A DNA stretch of 64,000 bases from Bacillus sp. P14.5 (GTDB taxonomy: Bacteria; Bacillota; Bacilli; Bacillales; Bacillaceae_B): contig NZ_NIJF01000060.1 of NCBI RefSeq assembly GCF_003316765.1, positions 124,001 to 188,000 on the forward strand, read 5' to 3'. The position numbers were made by a program, and so were the translations under genes. Each line of letters begins with the position of its first letter. The stretch's first letter is position 1. The notes under the pieces are model-generated. The model was not told where the DNA came from. It did no database searches and saw only the letters and a program-made list of their open reading frames with translations. Below are positions 8,894 through 18,534 of the stretch, piece after piece.

Positions 8894-9523
8894 CTATCTG
8901 CGGAACTGCATCGTAATCCCTTCCCCGATTTCAGAAGATTGTTTTAGCAGTTCCCTATGGGAGGTATCAATCCAATAGTATTGAAGGGTGTCTCCAAAAA
9001 AGGTTTTAACCTTCCAGGCATCGACCAATTCAGCGGAGTTTCGCTTAACCCTTTCCAGTCCTGCTGTCTCAACATAGATATCAACTGCTGAAGCAGAAAC
9101 AGGATTAAATCCTTGAAAGCCTATCGAATAACTCTCCTCCAGAGGCAGCACCCTCAATATCAGTTCTACGGAAAAAGTATCATAAAAGTTTGAGATGGCT
9201 TGAACTGATTTTCTATTATGTTCATCTGTTAGATGTACAACATCGTTCTTATAAACCGCCTTATGTTTTTGAACTCCATCAACAAAGTCAGTAAACGATA
9301 TGGGTTTCAAAGACTGCCTATCCACGATTGTTACACCTTTTCTATGACCGATGATGTGAGAGGACAAAATTTGCACTCTTTCAATTGCTTTTTGTCCATT
9401 CACTTCGATGAATGTCAGCTGTTCTGATGTCGTTCCTGCCTGTTGTTCTTTTCCGTTTTGGATTAGATAAATTCCTTTTGTATCATACGATTCTGTTAAC
9501 ACATTCCCATCAAGATTCAGCAA
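8894..9523 (-). CDS. Hypothetical protein, DUF3108-like
   Basis: 209 residues if it starts at the TTG at 9523, which has AGGAGGGTG 11 bases upstream. The frame is open back to 9631, but that stretch overlaps the previous gene and contains a terminator hairpin, so the longer form is unlikely. Beta-rich sequence without signal peptide; the IVDRQSLKPISF segment and the DAWKVKTFFGDTLQYYWID segment resemble DUF3108-type proteins (inference from pattern). It lies just after the eight-gene MoxR/VWA operon and may be reached by read-through, or may have its own promoter. Confidence 0.5.
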   Translation of the reverse strand: MLNLDGNVLTESYDTKGIYLIQNGKEQQAGTTSEQLTFIEVNGQKAIERVQILSSHIIGHRKGVTIVDRQSLKPISFTDFVDGVQKHKAVYKNDVVHLTDEHNRKSVQAISNFYDTFSVELILRVLPLEESYSIGFQGFNPVSASAVDIYVETAGLERVKRNSAELVDAWKVKTFFGDTLQYYWIDTSHRELLKQSSEIGEGITMQFRR

Positions 9524-9540
9524 CCTGTATTCACCCTCCT

Positions 9541-9586
9541 GGTAAAATAATGCAAACGCCGCAACGGATAAAACCCATTGCGGCGC
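9541..9586 (-). terminator. Terminator ending the MoxR/VWA operon
   Basis: GCCGCAATGG and CCGTTGCGGC form a stem around a GTTTTAT loop on the minus strand, followed by GTTTGCATTATTTT. It lies 17 bases past the stop of the last operon gene and upstream of the TTG start of the next gene. Confidence 0.8.
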
Positions 9587-9602
9587 TTGTTTCCTGCTTT
9601 GA

Positions 9603-12398
9603 TCATCTCTTCTTTTTCTTTTTCGCTTCAATAAGCCTGTTCATGGTTTCTGAGCGATTGGCTTCTTGAGCTGGTTTAGGCTGCACCCTTTTAGGAGGCG
9701 GTTCCTTTTCCAGCTTATTTGTTTGAGATTTAGCAGGCTGCGGCTCCACCTTTTTTGGTGGTTCCTTCTTTTTGCCAGTCGAGCTTTGAAGCTTCTTGAA
9801 ATGCTCCACTTTTATTGTCTTGTTTTGCTGCTTTTCTTCCGTCCTTTTTTCTTTCCTCTTTGCAAAGATTGCTGCCGGGCCTGCCAATCCAAAACGGCGC
9901 AGGGCGATTTCAAGGAATAGCAGGAGGAAAGCGGCCAGTATCAACCATTGGTGAATGCTCGACTTCGTAAATGATTTCGGCAGGTTATCCTTATAAAGAC
10001 TTTCTGAAAATGTGAGGACTTCGCCACCACCTGCCTCTGCAATCTTTTCCAGGTTCGCAAGGTTGGTTTCCATGAGCCGGTACTCTGAAGAATAAGGAAC
10101 AGAGATTCCTGTGCGGAATAATCCTTTCCCTTCTTCCCCGTTTGCTTCATTCAGCTGAAGAATGTAAGTTCCCGGTTGAGCTGCAAAGGACATTTCATAT
10201 TTTCCAGGTCCAGTTGTTCTAAAGGATGAGGTGGTCTCCTCTCCTTCATTATTGACGAGGACGGCATCCATTGGCACAGCTTGAAAATCCGGCTGAGTTA
10301 TGGAGACATTCATTTCGTTTCCATCCATAGTCTGGCTGATTTCAAATGCAGTGTTTTGATAGTTTGGCAGGGTCCAGGTGATAAGCTGATTCCACATATC
10401 CGGCCACCCTTCCCAAAGAGGCCAGTCTCCTGACCATACCCCAGGGATGTCCGATGTCCAGGAGGCTGTCCTCCCTATTCCGTACTGCCATCTGGCCAGA
10501 ATGGGGTCTTCTTTTTCGCTCAAGAGCACTGAGTCCGCGCGCCCCTTAAGTGTTGTCGCTACATACGTATTCATCTGTGGAATTCCGGCATTAAATAATT
10601 CATCCATGCCGCTGCCTCCAACAGGGACAGGGTAAAAAGGGTCATCCTCAATATAAGTTCTCGTTGTTAAGACAGTTTCCCTTGAGAGGATGCTTGGTAT
10701 GGTAGACGAGTCAACGGCATCATAGAACCTGCCGCCGCCTTCATCAGCCAGCTCCTGGAGAAGCATTCCATCCGCCCCGTCCCCTATTGCTACGGTAGAA
10801 AGAGTGATATTATTTGATTTCCCCTCTCCTATCGTTGAAAGATAATCTGGAGAGGTTGCCGACTGTCCGTCAGTCAAAAGAATGATATGTTTTCGCTGTA
10901 ATTCGAGCGGAGTCAACTGCTCATAAGCAAGTTCCAGTGAGGGGAAGATGTTGGTTCCCCCTCCAGCAGTGAGCCCGTTGATTTGTTCTAATACTTTGTC
11001 TTTATCGCCAATGGGTTTTGTATCGATGATCTGCCATGGCCTGTCATCGAATGCGATGAATCCCAATGTATCTTTTTCCCTCAGCAGTTCAGCAGACCGG
11101 ATGGCTGCTTCTTTTGCTAGTTGAAGCTTGTACCCGGCCATGCTGCCGGATCTGTCCAGGACGATGACCATTCCGAGAGAAGGAAGCTCCTTCTTTCCTT
11201 TCAGTTCCATATCCACGGGAAGCAGTTTTTCAATCGGGGTTTTGAAGTAGCCGCCAAGACCAAAACTGTCTTCTCCGCCCGCCATCACAAAGCCTGTTCC
11301 AAAGTCCTTAACTGCACTGTGAATGAGATCCATCTGCTGTCCCGTCACTTTGGTGGCAGGAACATTGACAAACACAATCGACTGATACTGCACATAGCCT
11401 GATAGGACAGTAGGCAGCATTTCAGTAGAAATCACATCCACCCTCAAACCCGAGGCAGTGAGAGTTTCAATAAGATTGCTTCCTTCGCCGGCAGTATTCT
11501 CCACGACCAGTACTTTAGGTTCCCCTGCCACATTAGTAAAAGCAAAAGCTTCATTATTTTCACTGATGGTATCTCCACCTGTTATCACTTCGGCCCTGTA
11601 CTGCCGGAATCCTTCTTCAGCAGCCTTATGCTGAAAAGCAAACCGGTTTTTCCCAGGCTTTATGGAAACTTCGCTGTCAATTACCGGTTTCTCATTTTCA
11701 AAAATTCTGATCCGGCTTTCTGTAGTAATATTGCTCTCTAATTCGATTTCAATTTTCGCTGTTTCCCCCAGAAATTGAGTATCCGGGAGTTCAAAAAGAC
11801 TGATGGCTGTGTCTTCACCATATACCGGTTCCACCGGCAGGACATCAACTGTCAATCCTTGCTGTTTAAGATAAGCTGCCTGCTCCACCGCGTCTCCGGT
11901 ATTCTCATTTCCATCAGAAAGCAGCACAACCCTGCCGCTTGTGTATGAGGGAATCAGGCTTCCCCCAAGCCTCAACCCGCTGGAAAGATCAGTACTGAAA
12001 GTATCCAATTCACTGCGGAACTGGATGCCGGCCTCTGTTTTCTCCTTCAAGGGACGTTCAACGACAGAGGAGGTTCCAGTGGAAACCACTCCGTATTTGT
12101 CATCAATCTTCATTTCCTTCGCTGCTTCATCAATGGCACTTCGGATTTTTTCTTCCTGATTTTTCAGACTGTCAGATTGGTCCGCGATGAAAACTGTCGA
12201 TACGCCGCTGACCGGAATCAGGATCTGCATGCCTGCTAAGGCCAGAATGATCAAAAGAAAAATCAAAGAGCGTATGGTAAGAATCAGCCGCTTTTCAAGA
12301 AGGGGGATCCCCGTCCGGCTTTTCCAAAATAGAAACAGTCCAACAGTTGCTGCAGGAAGGAGCAATAGCCATAATGGCTGATCAAGTTGTAATTCCAC
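9603..12398 (-). CDS. Large VWA-domain membrane protein (operon gene 8)
   Basis: 931 residues. Two N-terminal membrane helices (about 8-25 and 39-62) are followed by a first VWA-like fold with a MIDAS-like DQSDS near residue 73. A glutamine-amidotransferase-like segment (KVLVVENTAGEG near 294, VMAGGEDSFGLGGY) precedes a second VWA with a full DRSGS MIDAS near residue 410. A C-terminal helix near 815-835 leads to a long Lys/Pro-rich tail ending in KKKKKR, presumably cytoplasmic. This is the BatA/YfbK-like architecture of proteins encoded with MoxR. It overlaps the preceding VWA gene by 17 bases. Likely role: an extracytoplasmic metal-dependent adhesion or assembly module driven by the operon's AAA+ ATPase (inference). 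Confidence 0.8.
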   Translation of the reverse strand: MELQLDQPLWLLLLPAATVGLFLFWKSRTGIPLLEKRLILTIRSLIFLLIILALAGMQILIPVSGVSTVFIADQSDSLKNQEEKIRSAIDEAAKEMKIDDKYGVVSTGTSSVVERPLKEKTEAGIQFRSELDTFSTDLSSGLRLGGSLIPSYTSGRVVLLSDGNENTGDAVEQAAYLKQQGLTVDVLPVEPVYGEDTAISLFELPDTQFLGETAKIEIELESNITTESRIRIFENEKPVIDSEVSIKPGKNRFAFQHKAAEEGFRQYRAEVITGGDTISENNEAFAFTNVAGEPKVLVVENTAGEGSNLIETLTASGLRVDVISTEMLPTVLSGYVQYQSIVFVNVPATKVTGQQMDLIHSAVKDFGTGFVMAGGEDSFGLGGYFKTPIEKLLPVDMELKGKKELPSLGMVIVLDRSGSMAGYKLQLAKEAAIRSAELLREKDTLGFIAFDDRPWQIIDTKPIGDKDKVLEQINGLTAGGGTNIFPSLELAYEQLTPLELQRKHIILLTDGQSATSPDYLSTIGEGKSNNITLSTVAIGDGADGMLLQELADEGGGRFYDAVDSSTIPSILSRETVLTTRTYIEDDPFYPVPVGGSGMDELFNAGIPQMNTYVATTLKGRADSVLLSEKEDPILARWQYGIGRTASWTSDIPGVWSGDWPLWEGWPDMWNQLITWTLPNYQNTAFEISQTMDGNEMNVSITQPDFQAVPMDAVLVNNEGEETTSSFRTTGPGKYEMSFAAQPGTYILQLNEANGEEGKGLFRTGISVPYSSEYRLMETNLANLEKIAEAGGGEVLTFSESLYKDNLPKSFTKSSIHQWLILAAFLLLFLEIALRRFGLAGPAAIFAKRKEKRTEEKQQNKTIKVEHFKKLQSSTGKKKEPPKKVEPQPAKSQTNKLEKEPPPKRVQPKPAQEANRSETMNRLIEAKKKKKR

Positions 12399-14205
12399 GG
12401 CGGTATACCTCCCATTCCAGAATCAGCAGAATCAATGCCAACAGAGCTGTCCATTTCCATAGTGGATGCACGCTTTTCGTCCCGTCATCATCTTCTTCAT
12501 TAGGACTGCCGCCTATGGCAAAAGATTCTTCCGGTACAATGGACTGCTCTTTTTCAGAAAGCAAAACGGCAAAATACCGCTCTCTGGATTGGGAATCAGA
12601 GGTTTCTTTAAGGCCGTAAATTCCTGGAGTGCCAGGCATTTGTATCGATTCCGAATTCATTTGCACCTTCTCTAATGTTTCATTACTTAGCGGGTTGAAG
12701 ATTTCCGCTGTTTTACTGTCAGAAGAAAAGGAAACCTGCCTTTCTTCATTTGGCAATGCATACCCAAGAGTTTGACTTTCCTGCTGAAGATAATCCAGGG
12801 CGTTTTTTATGAAAATTGGAAATCCCGGCTGCAGCGGCCAATCAGAATCCTCCAAATCGAATGCTGCCATCAACAGAGGACTGCCTTCATAGGTTCCACT
12901 GCTGATTACCGCTTCATCTCCGCTTCGAACAATGGTGTCGAGACCGCCTGCGGTATAAGGTTTTCTGGATTGAAGGTAAACGTCTTCCATCTCCACATAA
13001 CTGAGAAGAGGATGGGAATCAGCAGCTGTAAGGGCATCTACTGTCTTTATTTCTTCTCCGACCTCGAAGCTACCTCCAGGGGCAGGAGACCATATGAATT
13101 TAGGTCCTGCCGGCCATTCTTCCTGCCCTAACCCAGTTAAAATATAAACACCCGGAGAATCATCAGGATAAAGGATTTCTCCCTTTTCGTTTTCAGATAG
13201 AACTACAGGGTCGTACCCAAGGAGCGGCAGAACTTTTTGCAAGAAAGGATTGGTTTCTCCCGCTAAATATACTTCTGCAGCGGAACCACCCAGTATCGCT
13301 GATATGGTGTTGTCGGCTTGATAATCATCCTCGGTCACAATATTCGCTGTATAAAAAGCTGATGGAGCAAGGTCATTTATATAAAGCAACTCAACTGCTT
13401 CCGCTTTTACCATAATATCTTCGGTCACACTGCCGCCATCCCCCTCTATTGAGACGGATACATTGCTGTCTTTCTTGCTTTCATTGGCTATTGTGAGTAC
13501 ACCGGTTACGGTACCAGCCTTTTCTGCTGCGCCAAACCCCCGGAGTGAAAGATTATTTTGTTGTTTCCCTATATTGTGAACAACGAATTTATGGGATGAA
13601 GGAACCTTTTCCAGTTCTTCTTTTTTCAAAGAGTCTGTAAAGAGGTGGATTTCACCTTCTCCTTCGGGTACCAGCGAAGAAGCATAACCTGCGGCCTGTA
13701 TCATGGTATCTTCCTCAGAAGTCACCACTAACTCGTTGATCGTTCTTTTCATCGTGCTCTTATCTGTTTCTTCACTGAACAGAAGCTGAGGAACCTTCCC
13801 GGCTGAGAGCAGGCTCATCTGCTGGCCGCTTCCTAGTGAATCGACCAGATCCAGGACTTCCTCTTTTGCCTCTTGAAATCTTGTCGTTTCTCCTTCCCTT
13901 GCCCCCATGGAAGCTGAAGGGTCAATGACCACTACCACATGGTCACCGCTGATTCCTGATCCCGAGTAAAAAGGCTGCGCCATTGCCAATACCAACAGGC
14001 AGACAATTAAAATCTGCAGCAAAAGAAGAAGGTGGCGCTGAAGTTTTCTCCACCACTTATTCGCTTTCCACTCCTGGACGAGATGGTCCCATAGAATGGT
14101 AGAAGAAACCTCTTTTTCTGTGAATTCTTTACGAAATAAATAAAATAAAATCAATATGGCCAGGAAGCCTCCCAGCCATAAAAAAGATGGCGTTAAAAAT
14201 CCCAT
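12382..14205 (-). CDS. BatA-type VWA membrane protein (operon gene 7)
   Basis: 607 residues. It begins with a BatA N-terminal domain: MGFLTPSFLWLGGFLAILIL and a second helix at about 58-78, with ILWDHLVQEW between them. A VWA domain follows with MIDAS motif IDPSASMG near residue 94. A beta-rich extracellular region follows, and a C-terminal membrane helix (about 585-602). Overlaps the DUF58 gene by 13 bases and the next VWA gene by 17. Together with gene 8 it would present two large VWA modules outside the membrane. Confidence 0.8.
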   Translation of the reverse strand: MGFLTPSFLWLGGFLAILILFYLFRKEFTEKEVSSTILWDHLVQEWKANKWWRKLQRHLLLLLQILIVCLLVLAMAQPFYSGSGISGDHVVVVIDPSASMGAREGETTRFQEAKEEVLDLVDSLGSGQQMSLLSAGKVPQLLFSEETDKSTMKRTINELVVTSEEDTMIQAAGYASSLVPEGEGEIHLFTDSLKKEELEKVPSSHKFVVHNIGKQQNNLSLRGFGAAEKAGTVTGVLTIANESKKDSNVSVSIEGDGGSVTEDIMVKAEAVELLYINDLAPSAFYTANIVTEDDYQADNTISAILGGSAAEVYLAGETNPFLQKVLPLLGYDPVVLSENEKGEILYPDDSPGVYILTGLGQEEWPAGPKFIWSPAPGGSFEVGEEIKTVDALTAADSHPLLSYVEMEDVYLQSRKPYTAGGLDTIVRSGDEAVISSGTYEGSPLLMAAFDLEDSDWPLQPGFPIFIKNALDYLQQESQTLGYALPNEERQVSFSSDSKTAEIFNPLSNETLEKVQMNSESIQMPGTPGIYGLKETSDSQSRERYFAVLLSEKEQSIVPEESFAIGGSPNEEDDDGTKSVHPLWKWTALLALILLILEWEVYRRGITT

Positions 14206-15083
14206 ATTCTCACCTCACATGACCCATCCTTTTGCTGCCATAGAAGAAAAACAAGTTCCTCAAGGGACTGTCCGGATGAGCACTGCAGATAACCAATTCC
14301 TCTTTCACGGCAGAATTTTTCCAATTCATCGTTATGCGCCTGCAATCGTTCATCGTACTCTTGCAGCACTTTCCTGCTGATGGAAACCTCTCTCAGCTCT
14401 TTGGATTCACTGTCGACAAGCTTCAGGTCCCCTTGATAGGAAGGCTCCAGTTCATCCGTGCTTAGAACCTGTATGATCCTGATTTCCTGTCTGGAAGCCT
14501 GCATCCTTTTCAAAGCTTCTTTTATATCATCCACCGGTTCCAGAAGATCGCTGATAATGATACTCAGGCCGTTTCTTTTTTGCTGAATTTCTGCCAGTCT
14601 TGTCCAAAATTTCTCTGAGCCTGTTGAGATTTTCAATTCCGCTAAATAGGTTAGCAGTCTTCCAGCGAAGGCTCTGCCTTTCTTATGTAAAAAAGAAGGA
14701 GATCCGCTTCCCGCGGGATAGACGGAAACCCTGTCATCATGCACTAAGGACATATATCCAAGGCAGGCAGCCAGGGATCTGGCCGTCTCCCATTTCCCGG
14801 CGGGAATCATCATCGAATTCGAGCAGTCCAGGTAGATGGTAACGAACAGTTCCTGCTCATCAAGATAGCGCTTGATATAATGTTTCTGTGTCCTGGCAAA
14901 GGCATTCCAGTCTATTAGTCTTGGATCATCCCCAGGGACATAGGTCCGAAAATCGGAGAATTCAAGAGATGTACCCTGCTTTGAAGAACGTCTCTCTCCT
15001 TTGTGCATTCCCCTGACTGATTTTCGCATCACAAGAGAGTGCTTTGCGGAGCGTTGTAGAACCCGGGGAGAAAGCAGCATCAT
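14193..15083 (-). CDS. DUF58 domain protein (operon gene 6)
   Basis: 296 residues. The DUF58 signature is clear: RRSSKQGTSLEFSDFRTYVPGDDPRLIDWNAFART, then a VWA-like core with DCSNSM near residue 109. DUF58 proteins are almost always encoded beside MoxR ATPases and are thought to be their partners or substrates adaptors at the membrane. Here the start overlaps the MoxR stop by four bases. No membrane helix, so it is probably cytoplasmic and peripheral. Confidence 0.9.
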   Translation of the reverse strand: MMLLSPRVLQRSAKHSLVMRKSVRGMHKGERRSSKQGTSLEFSDFRTYVPGDDPRLIDWNAFARTQKHYIKRYLDEQELFVTIYLDCSNSMMIPAGKWETARSLAACLGYMSLVHDDRVSVYPAGSGSPSFLHKKGRAFAGRLLTYLAELKISTGSEKFWTRLAEIQQKRNGLSIIISDLLEPVDDIKEALKRMQASRQEIRIIQVLSTDELEPSYQGDLKLVDSESKELREVSISRKVLQEYDERLQAHNDELEKFCRERGIGYLQCSSGQSLEELVFLLWQQKDGSCEVRIWDF

Positions 15084-16087
15084 TTAGAGCTCCCCGCTTT
15101 ATCAACAGAAGCAAGAACTTCCTGGATAATAGCATCCTGAGAAATGCCGGAAGCTTCACCTTCAAAGTTCAGGAAAATCCGATGGCGGAGGACCGGCAGA
15201 GCAGCTGTCTTCAGATCTCCGACGGAAACATGATACCTGCCGGAAAATAAAGCCCTGACTCTGGCAACCTTGATCAAGCTCTGCAATCCCCTTGGTCCTG
15301 ATCCGTAACGAACATTGTTTTTTACAATATCAGGTGCTGATTCATGATCAGGTGAAGTGGCCATGATTAAAGAGACAGCATAATCCAGCATATGTTCAGC
15401 CAGAACTATCTCTTTGGCCAGGTTTTGCGTTTGGAGGATGAATTCCGCATCAACCTGTTTATTCAGCACTATCTCTTCCACGCCAGTTGTTCTCAGAGCG
15501 ATTTCCTTCAGTTCCTCTCTTCCAGGCGCCTCTACATTGATCTTTAAGAGGAATCTGTCCATTTGAGCTTCTGGAAGAGGATACGTTCCTTCAAGTTCAA
15601 TCGGATTTTGGGTAGCCAGGACAAAGAACGGCTTTGGCAGTCTTTTCATTTCACCCAGGACCGTTACTGTCTGCTCCTGCATCGCCTCTAATAAGGAGCT
15701 TTGCGTCTTGGGAGTCGCCCTGTTGATTTCATCCGCGAGGACAATATTTGAAAAAATCGGTCCAGGATGGAAGTGGAATTTCTGCCTTCCCTGTTCATCC
15801 GGCTGGATCATCATGGTACCTGTAATATCCGTTGGCATTAAGTCCGGTGTGTACTGGATTCGGGAAAATTGGAGGTCCATCACATCTGAAATGGTACGGA
15901 CAAGCATCGTCTTACCGAGGCCCGGCAAGCCTTCCAGAAGCGCATGCCCCCCTGAAAATACTGCCCAAAGCACTTGTTCAACTGTTTCATCCTGTCCGAC
16001 AATAAACTTTCCGATCTCACCCTTGATGTTTCGGTAGGTTTCCGCTGCCTCATGCAGCTGCTGTTCTTTGATTGCAAGATCTGTCAA
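15080..16087 (-). CDS. MoxR family AAA+ ATPase (operon gene 5)
   Basis: 335 residues. Walker A is GLPGLGKT (53-60), Walker B VLADEINR near 116-123, sensor 1 is FFVLATQNPIE, and PLPEAQMDRFLLKI carries the arginine finger. The C-terminal lid has the usual GPRGLQSLIK motif. MoxR proteins are chaperone-like ATPases that mature or activate partner proteins containing VWA domains. Four such partners or possible partners are encoded in this operon. Confidence 0.95.
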   Translation of the reverse strand: MTDLAIKEQQLHEAAETYRNIKGEIGKFIVGQDETVEQVLWAVFSGGHALLEGLPGLGKTMLVRTISDVMDLQFSRIQYTPDLMPTDITGTMMIQPDEQGRQKFHFHPGPIFSNIVLADEINRATPKTQSSLLEAMQEQTVTVLGEMKRLPKPFFVLATQNPIELEGTYPLPEAQMDRFLLKINVEAPGREELKEIALRTTGVEEIVLNKQVDAEFILQTQNLAKEIVLAEHMLDYAVSLIMATSPDHESAPDIVKNNVRYGSGPRGLQSLIKVARVRALFSGRYHVSVGDLKTAALPVLRHRIFLNFEGEASGISQDAIIQEVLASVDKAGSSK

Positions 16088-16091
16088 TTCG

Positions 16092-17687
16092 TTACTCCCC
16101 TTCCGGATTCAATTCACTGAAGTAATTCTTTACTACATTTTCAAGATTAGAAGGCAGTGCCATACGGTCGACACTTTCCCGGTAAGCCTGTTCATACTCG
16201 CCATAGACTTCATTGTAAGGCCTTGCCGATCCTCTGAGAGCAGGTCCTTCATCGGTTGTCTGCCTTTCACCGGAACCTTGTCCTAGCTGGCCGTTATCAA
16301 CAGACTGATTCGTCTTTCCTCCCAAGCGGTCTGGAACCGTCACGAGTTCTCTTGACCCTTGTCCCGAACCGGCTCCATTTCCGCCTCCTTGACCACTTCC
16401 ATTTCCTGAGCCAGTCCCCGAACCAGTGCCAGATCCCGATCCCGTTCCAGATCCGGATCCTGAACCCGAACCCGAACCCTTTCCGGAAGAACTATTTCCT
16501 GATCCCTGGCTGTTTCCGCTTTGGGAAGGATTACTTCCTTTTCCTCCTGGTGGGTTTTGTCCAGAAGAGGCTGGATTGGATGAGGAATTATTGAAAGCCA
16601 GAGATTGCGCTGCGCCTAAATCAGCCGCGGCCATTTGCTGGTTAAGGTTATTAGCAAGCTGCTGCAGGTCTTGCTGGGCAGCAGCTGTTTGAGAAAGAGA
16701 AGACGCAGCAGCCATCGCTTCCTGAAGTGACTTCTCAAGGTTGGCCAGCATTTCCTGAAGCTGTTCCTCAGTCAGCTGATTAAGTTCTTTTCCTTCCCCA
16801 TCCATTGAGTCCTGCAGCTTTTGCAGCCCTGCAAGCTCTTCTTTGCTCAAGCTTTGCTTGTCTTTAAGCTGCTTCATGGCTTCTTCCAGCTTTTTCTGAT
16901 TCATGTTTTGCAGCGCCTTTGAAAGTTCATTCAGATTGTTTCCTGCAGCTTTCTCAGAAAGGGAATTTAATTTCTTTTCTGCCTCTTCTGCTTCTTTCTT
17001 CAATTGAGCTGTTTTTCTTTCTTTTTCTAAAAGTTTTTTCAAGGATTCTTCAGCAGTCTTGCTCTCAGCAAGTTCCTTTTGAAGCTCAGTGAGTTCCTTA
17101 TTAACTTTTTCACCGTTGTCCTTCTTCTTTTCAGCAAGCTTTTCAACTTTTTCTCTTGTTTCTTTCATGATCCTCTTCTCCTCTTCCTTCTGCTCGGCCT
17201 GTTCCATCATTGTGCTTGGAAAAGCCAGGGAAAATGAGGTGAGGAGAACCAGAAACAAAGCAGTATAGAGAGGCTTACTCGGCAAGTTCAGTGCCTTGAT
17301 TTGCTCTAACTTCTTCCGGGATTCTTTCATCCGCCTTAAAGCATCTTTACGCTGAAGCTGAAGCATGACATCTTCTTTATCGAGTCCGGAGAGAGCGGTG
17401 GACACAGCTTCTTCCCCGGCATATTCATCATAATGCTGTGCTGCATCCCGGCGGTTTGGACGTTTAAGAAATGCCCAAACCGCGAAAGAAATGATCAGCA
17501 GTGCCGTGATTGCCACTATCTTCTCCCATAAAAACGTAATGATGAACAGTCTGCCTGCAATGGCAAGTACTGCCCCCGCACAGGCAGCAGTTGCCAGTCC
17601 ATAGGTGAGCTGCCTGCTGAAATGCCTTACTGCCAGCTTCTTGTGAAGGTAGGAAAGCAAAGAAAGAAAGAGTTTGCGGTCATGCAT
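16092..17687 (-). CDS. Coiled-coil membrane protein with Gly/Ser-rich linker (operon gene 4)
   Basis: 531 residues. Hydrophobic segments lie near 28-52, 55-72 and 140-157. Residues 160-330 are a long Glu/Lys/Gln-rich coiled coil. Residues 375-445 are a low-complexity Gly/Ser/Thr tract built of GSGSGT-type dipeptides, encoded by a hexanucleotide-like DNA repeat that could change length by slippage. A short folded tail (YGEYEQAYRESVDRMALPSNLENVVKNYF) closes the protein. The tail motif recurs in DUF4175-like proteins of MoxR loci. Probably a scaffold linking the membrane and cytoplasmic parts of the system (inference). Overlaps the permease gene by eight bases. Confidence 0.75.
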   Translation of the reverse strand: MHDRKLFLSLLSYLHKKLAVRHFSRQLTYGLATAACAGAVLAIAGRLFIITFLWEKIVAITALLIISFAVWAFLKRPNRRDAAQHYDEYAGEEAVSTALSGLDKEDVMLQLQRKDALRRMKESRKKLEQIKALNLPSKPLYTALFLVLLTSFSLAFPSTMMEQAEQKEEEKRIMKETREKVEKLAEKKKDNGEKVNKELTELQKELAESKTAEESLKKLLEKERKTAQLKKEAEEAEKKLNSLSEKAAGNNLNELSKALQNMNQKKLEEAMKQLKDKQSLSKEELAGLQKLQDSMDGEGKELNQLTEEQLQEMLANLEKSLQEAMAAASSLSQTAAAQQDLQQLANNLNQQMAAADLGAAQSLAFNNSSSNPASSGQNPPGGKGSNPSQSGNSQGSGNSSSGKGSGSGSGSGSGTGSGSGTGSGTGSGNGSGQGGGNGAGSGQGSRELVTVPDRLGGKTNQSVDNGQLGQGSGERQTTDEGPALRGSARPYNEVYGEYEQAYRESVDRMALPSNLENVVKNYFSELNPEGE

Positions 17688-18534
17688 CTTTCTTTCTTCC
17701 TCTTCTGGAAGGTTTCATATTAGGACGAAGCTTACTGATGCTGACCCACAGAGATACAGCTGTTATAAGGACGAACGATGCACCGAAGGAAATCCAAAAT
17801 GGCACTTCGATTCCTGTCCTTGTAATAAACTCTTCCTGCATGTTGGGTTCAAATACCGTCAGCAACACGAAGGCTGGATTGGTCATGATTATAAAATAGG
17901 GAGCAATATTTGTTGTATTTCCATAGAGAAATGCGCTCATGAAAAACAGCGTGATGAATCCTGTGCCAGCTGTTAAGAAAAGTGCCACGCCATATGTGGC
18001 GATCATTGCCACTATCGTTTTCTTGAGCAGCGTCGAAAATAAGATCCCTATACTGCCAATGGTGATGATCGTGATGACATAAATTCCGAATGTTCCCAGA
18101 AGCACTCCCGGTGAAACACCGCCATATAAAAACACGATGCTGTATAAGGGCAGTGATGCGGAAATCATCAAGAACAAAAAGGCGACTGAAGAAATCAGCT
18201 TACTTAATATAATGCTTGTTGATGATTGTTCCGTTGTCAGCAGCATATTGAGTGTCTGCCTTTCTCTCTCTCCGCTGATGACACCCGCTGTAAGACCCGG
18301 TGTCATGAAAAGGATCAGTCCCAGCTGAACCATGGAGAGCACCATGAACATCATTCGGCTTTCTTCAGGCCGGATGTACCCTGCCTGGCTGTTCATCATT
18401 GTGATATAGATGAAGCCGATAGCCACGATCCCCAGAGCGGCCAGGTAAAACAGTATTCCCAGAAAGCTTTTCAGCGACCGAAGGCGCAACTTGATTTCTT
18501 TATTCAATACCGGGTTGATCAGAAGTGTTTTCAT
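17680..18534 (-). CDS. ABC-2 type transporter permease (operon gene 3)
   Basis: 284 residues with six predicted membrane helices. LINPVLNKEIKLRLRSLKSF at the N-terminus and GLTAGVISGERERQTLNMLL in the second loop are the hallmark of ABC-2/NatB-type permeases, where the GERE(R)GT(L) segment contacts the ATPase. It begins directly after the ATPase stop. Likely an exporter; its substrate may be a component handled by the VWA proteins. Confidence 0.85.
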   Translation of the reverse strand: MKTLLINPVLNKEIKLRLRSLKSFLGILFYLAALGIVAIGFIYITMMNSQAGYIRPEESRMMFMVLSMVQLGLILFMTPGLTAGVISGERERQTLNMLLTTEQSSTSIILSKLISSVAFLFLMISASLPLYSIVFLYGGVSPGVLLGTFGIYVITIITIGSIGILFSTLLKKTIVAMIATYGVALFLTAGTGFITLFFMSAFLYGNTTNIAPYFIIMTNPAFVLLTVFEPNMQEEFITRTGIEVPFWISFGASFVLITAVSLWVSISKLRPNMKPSRRGRKKDA

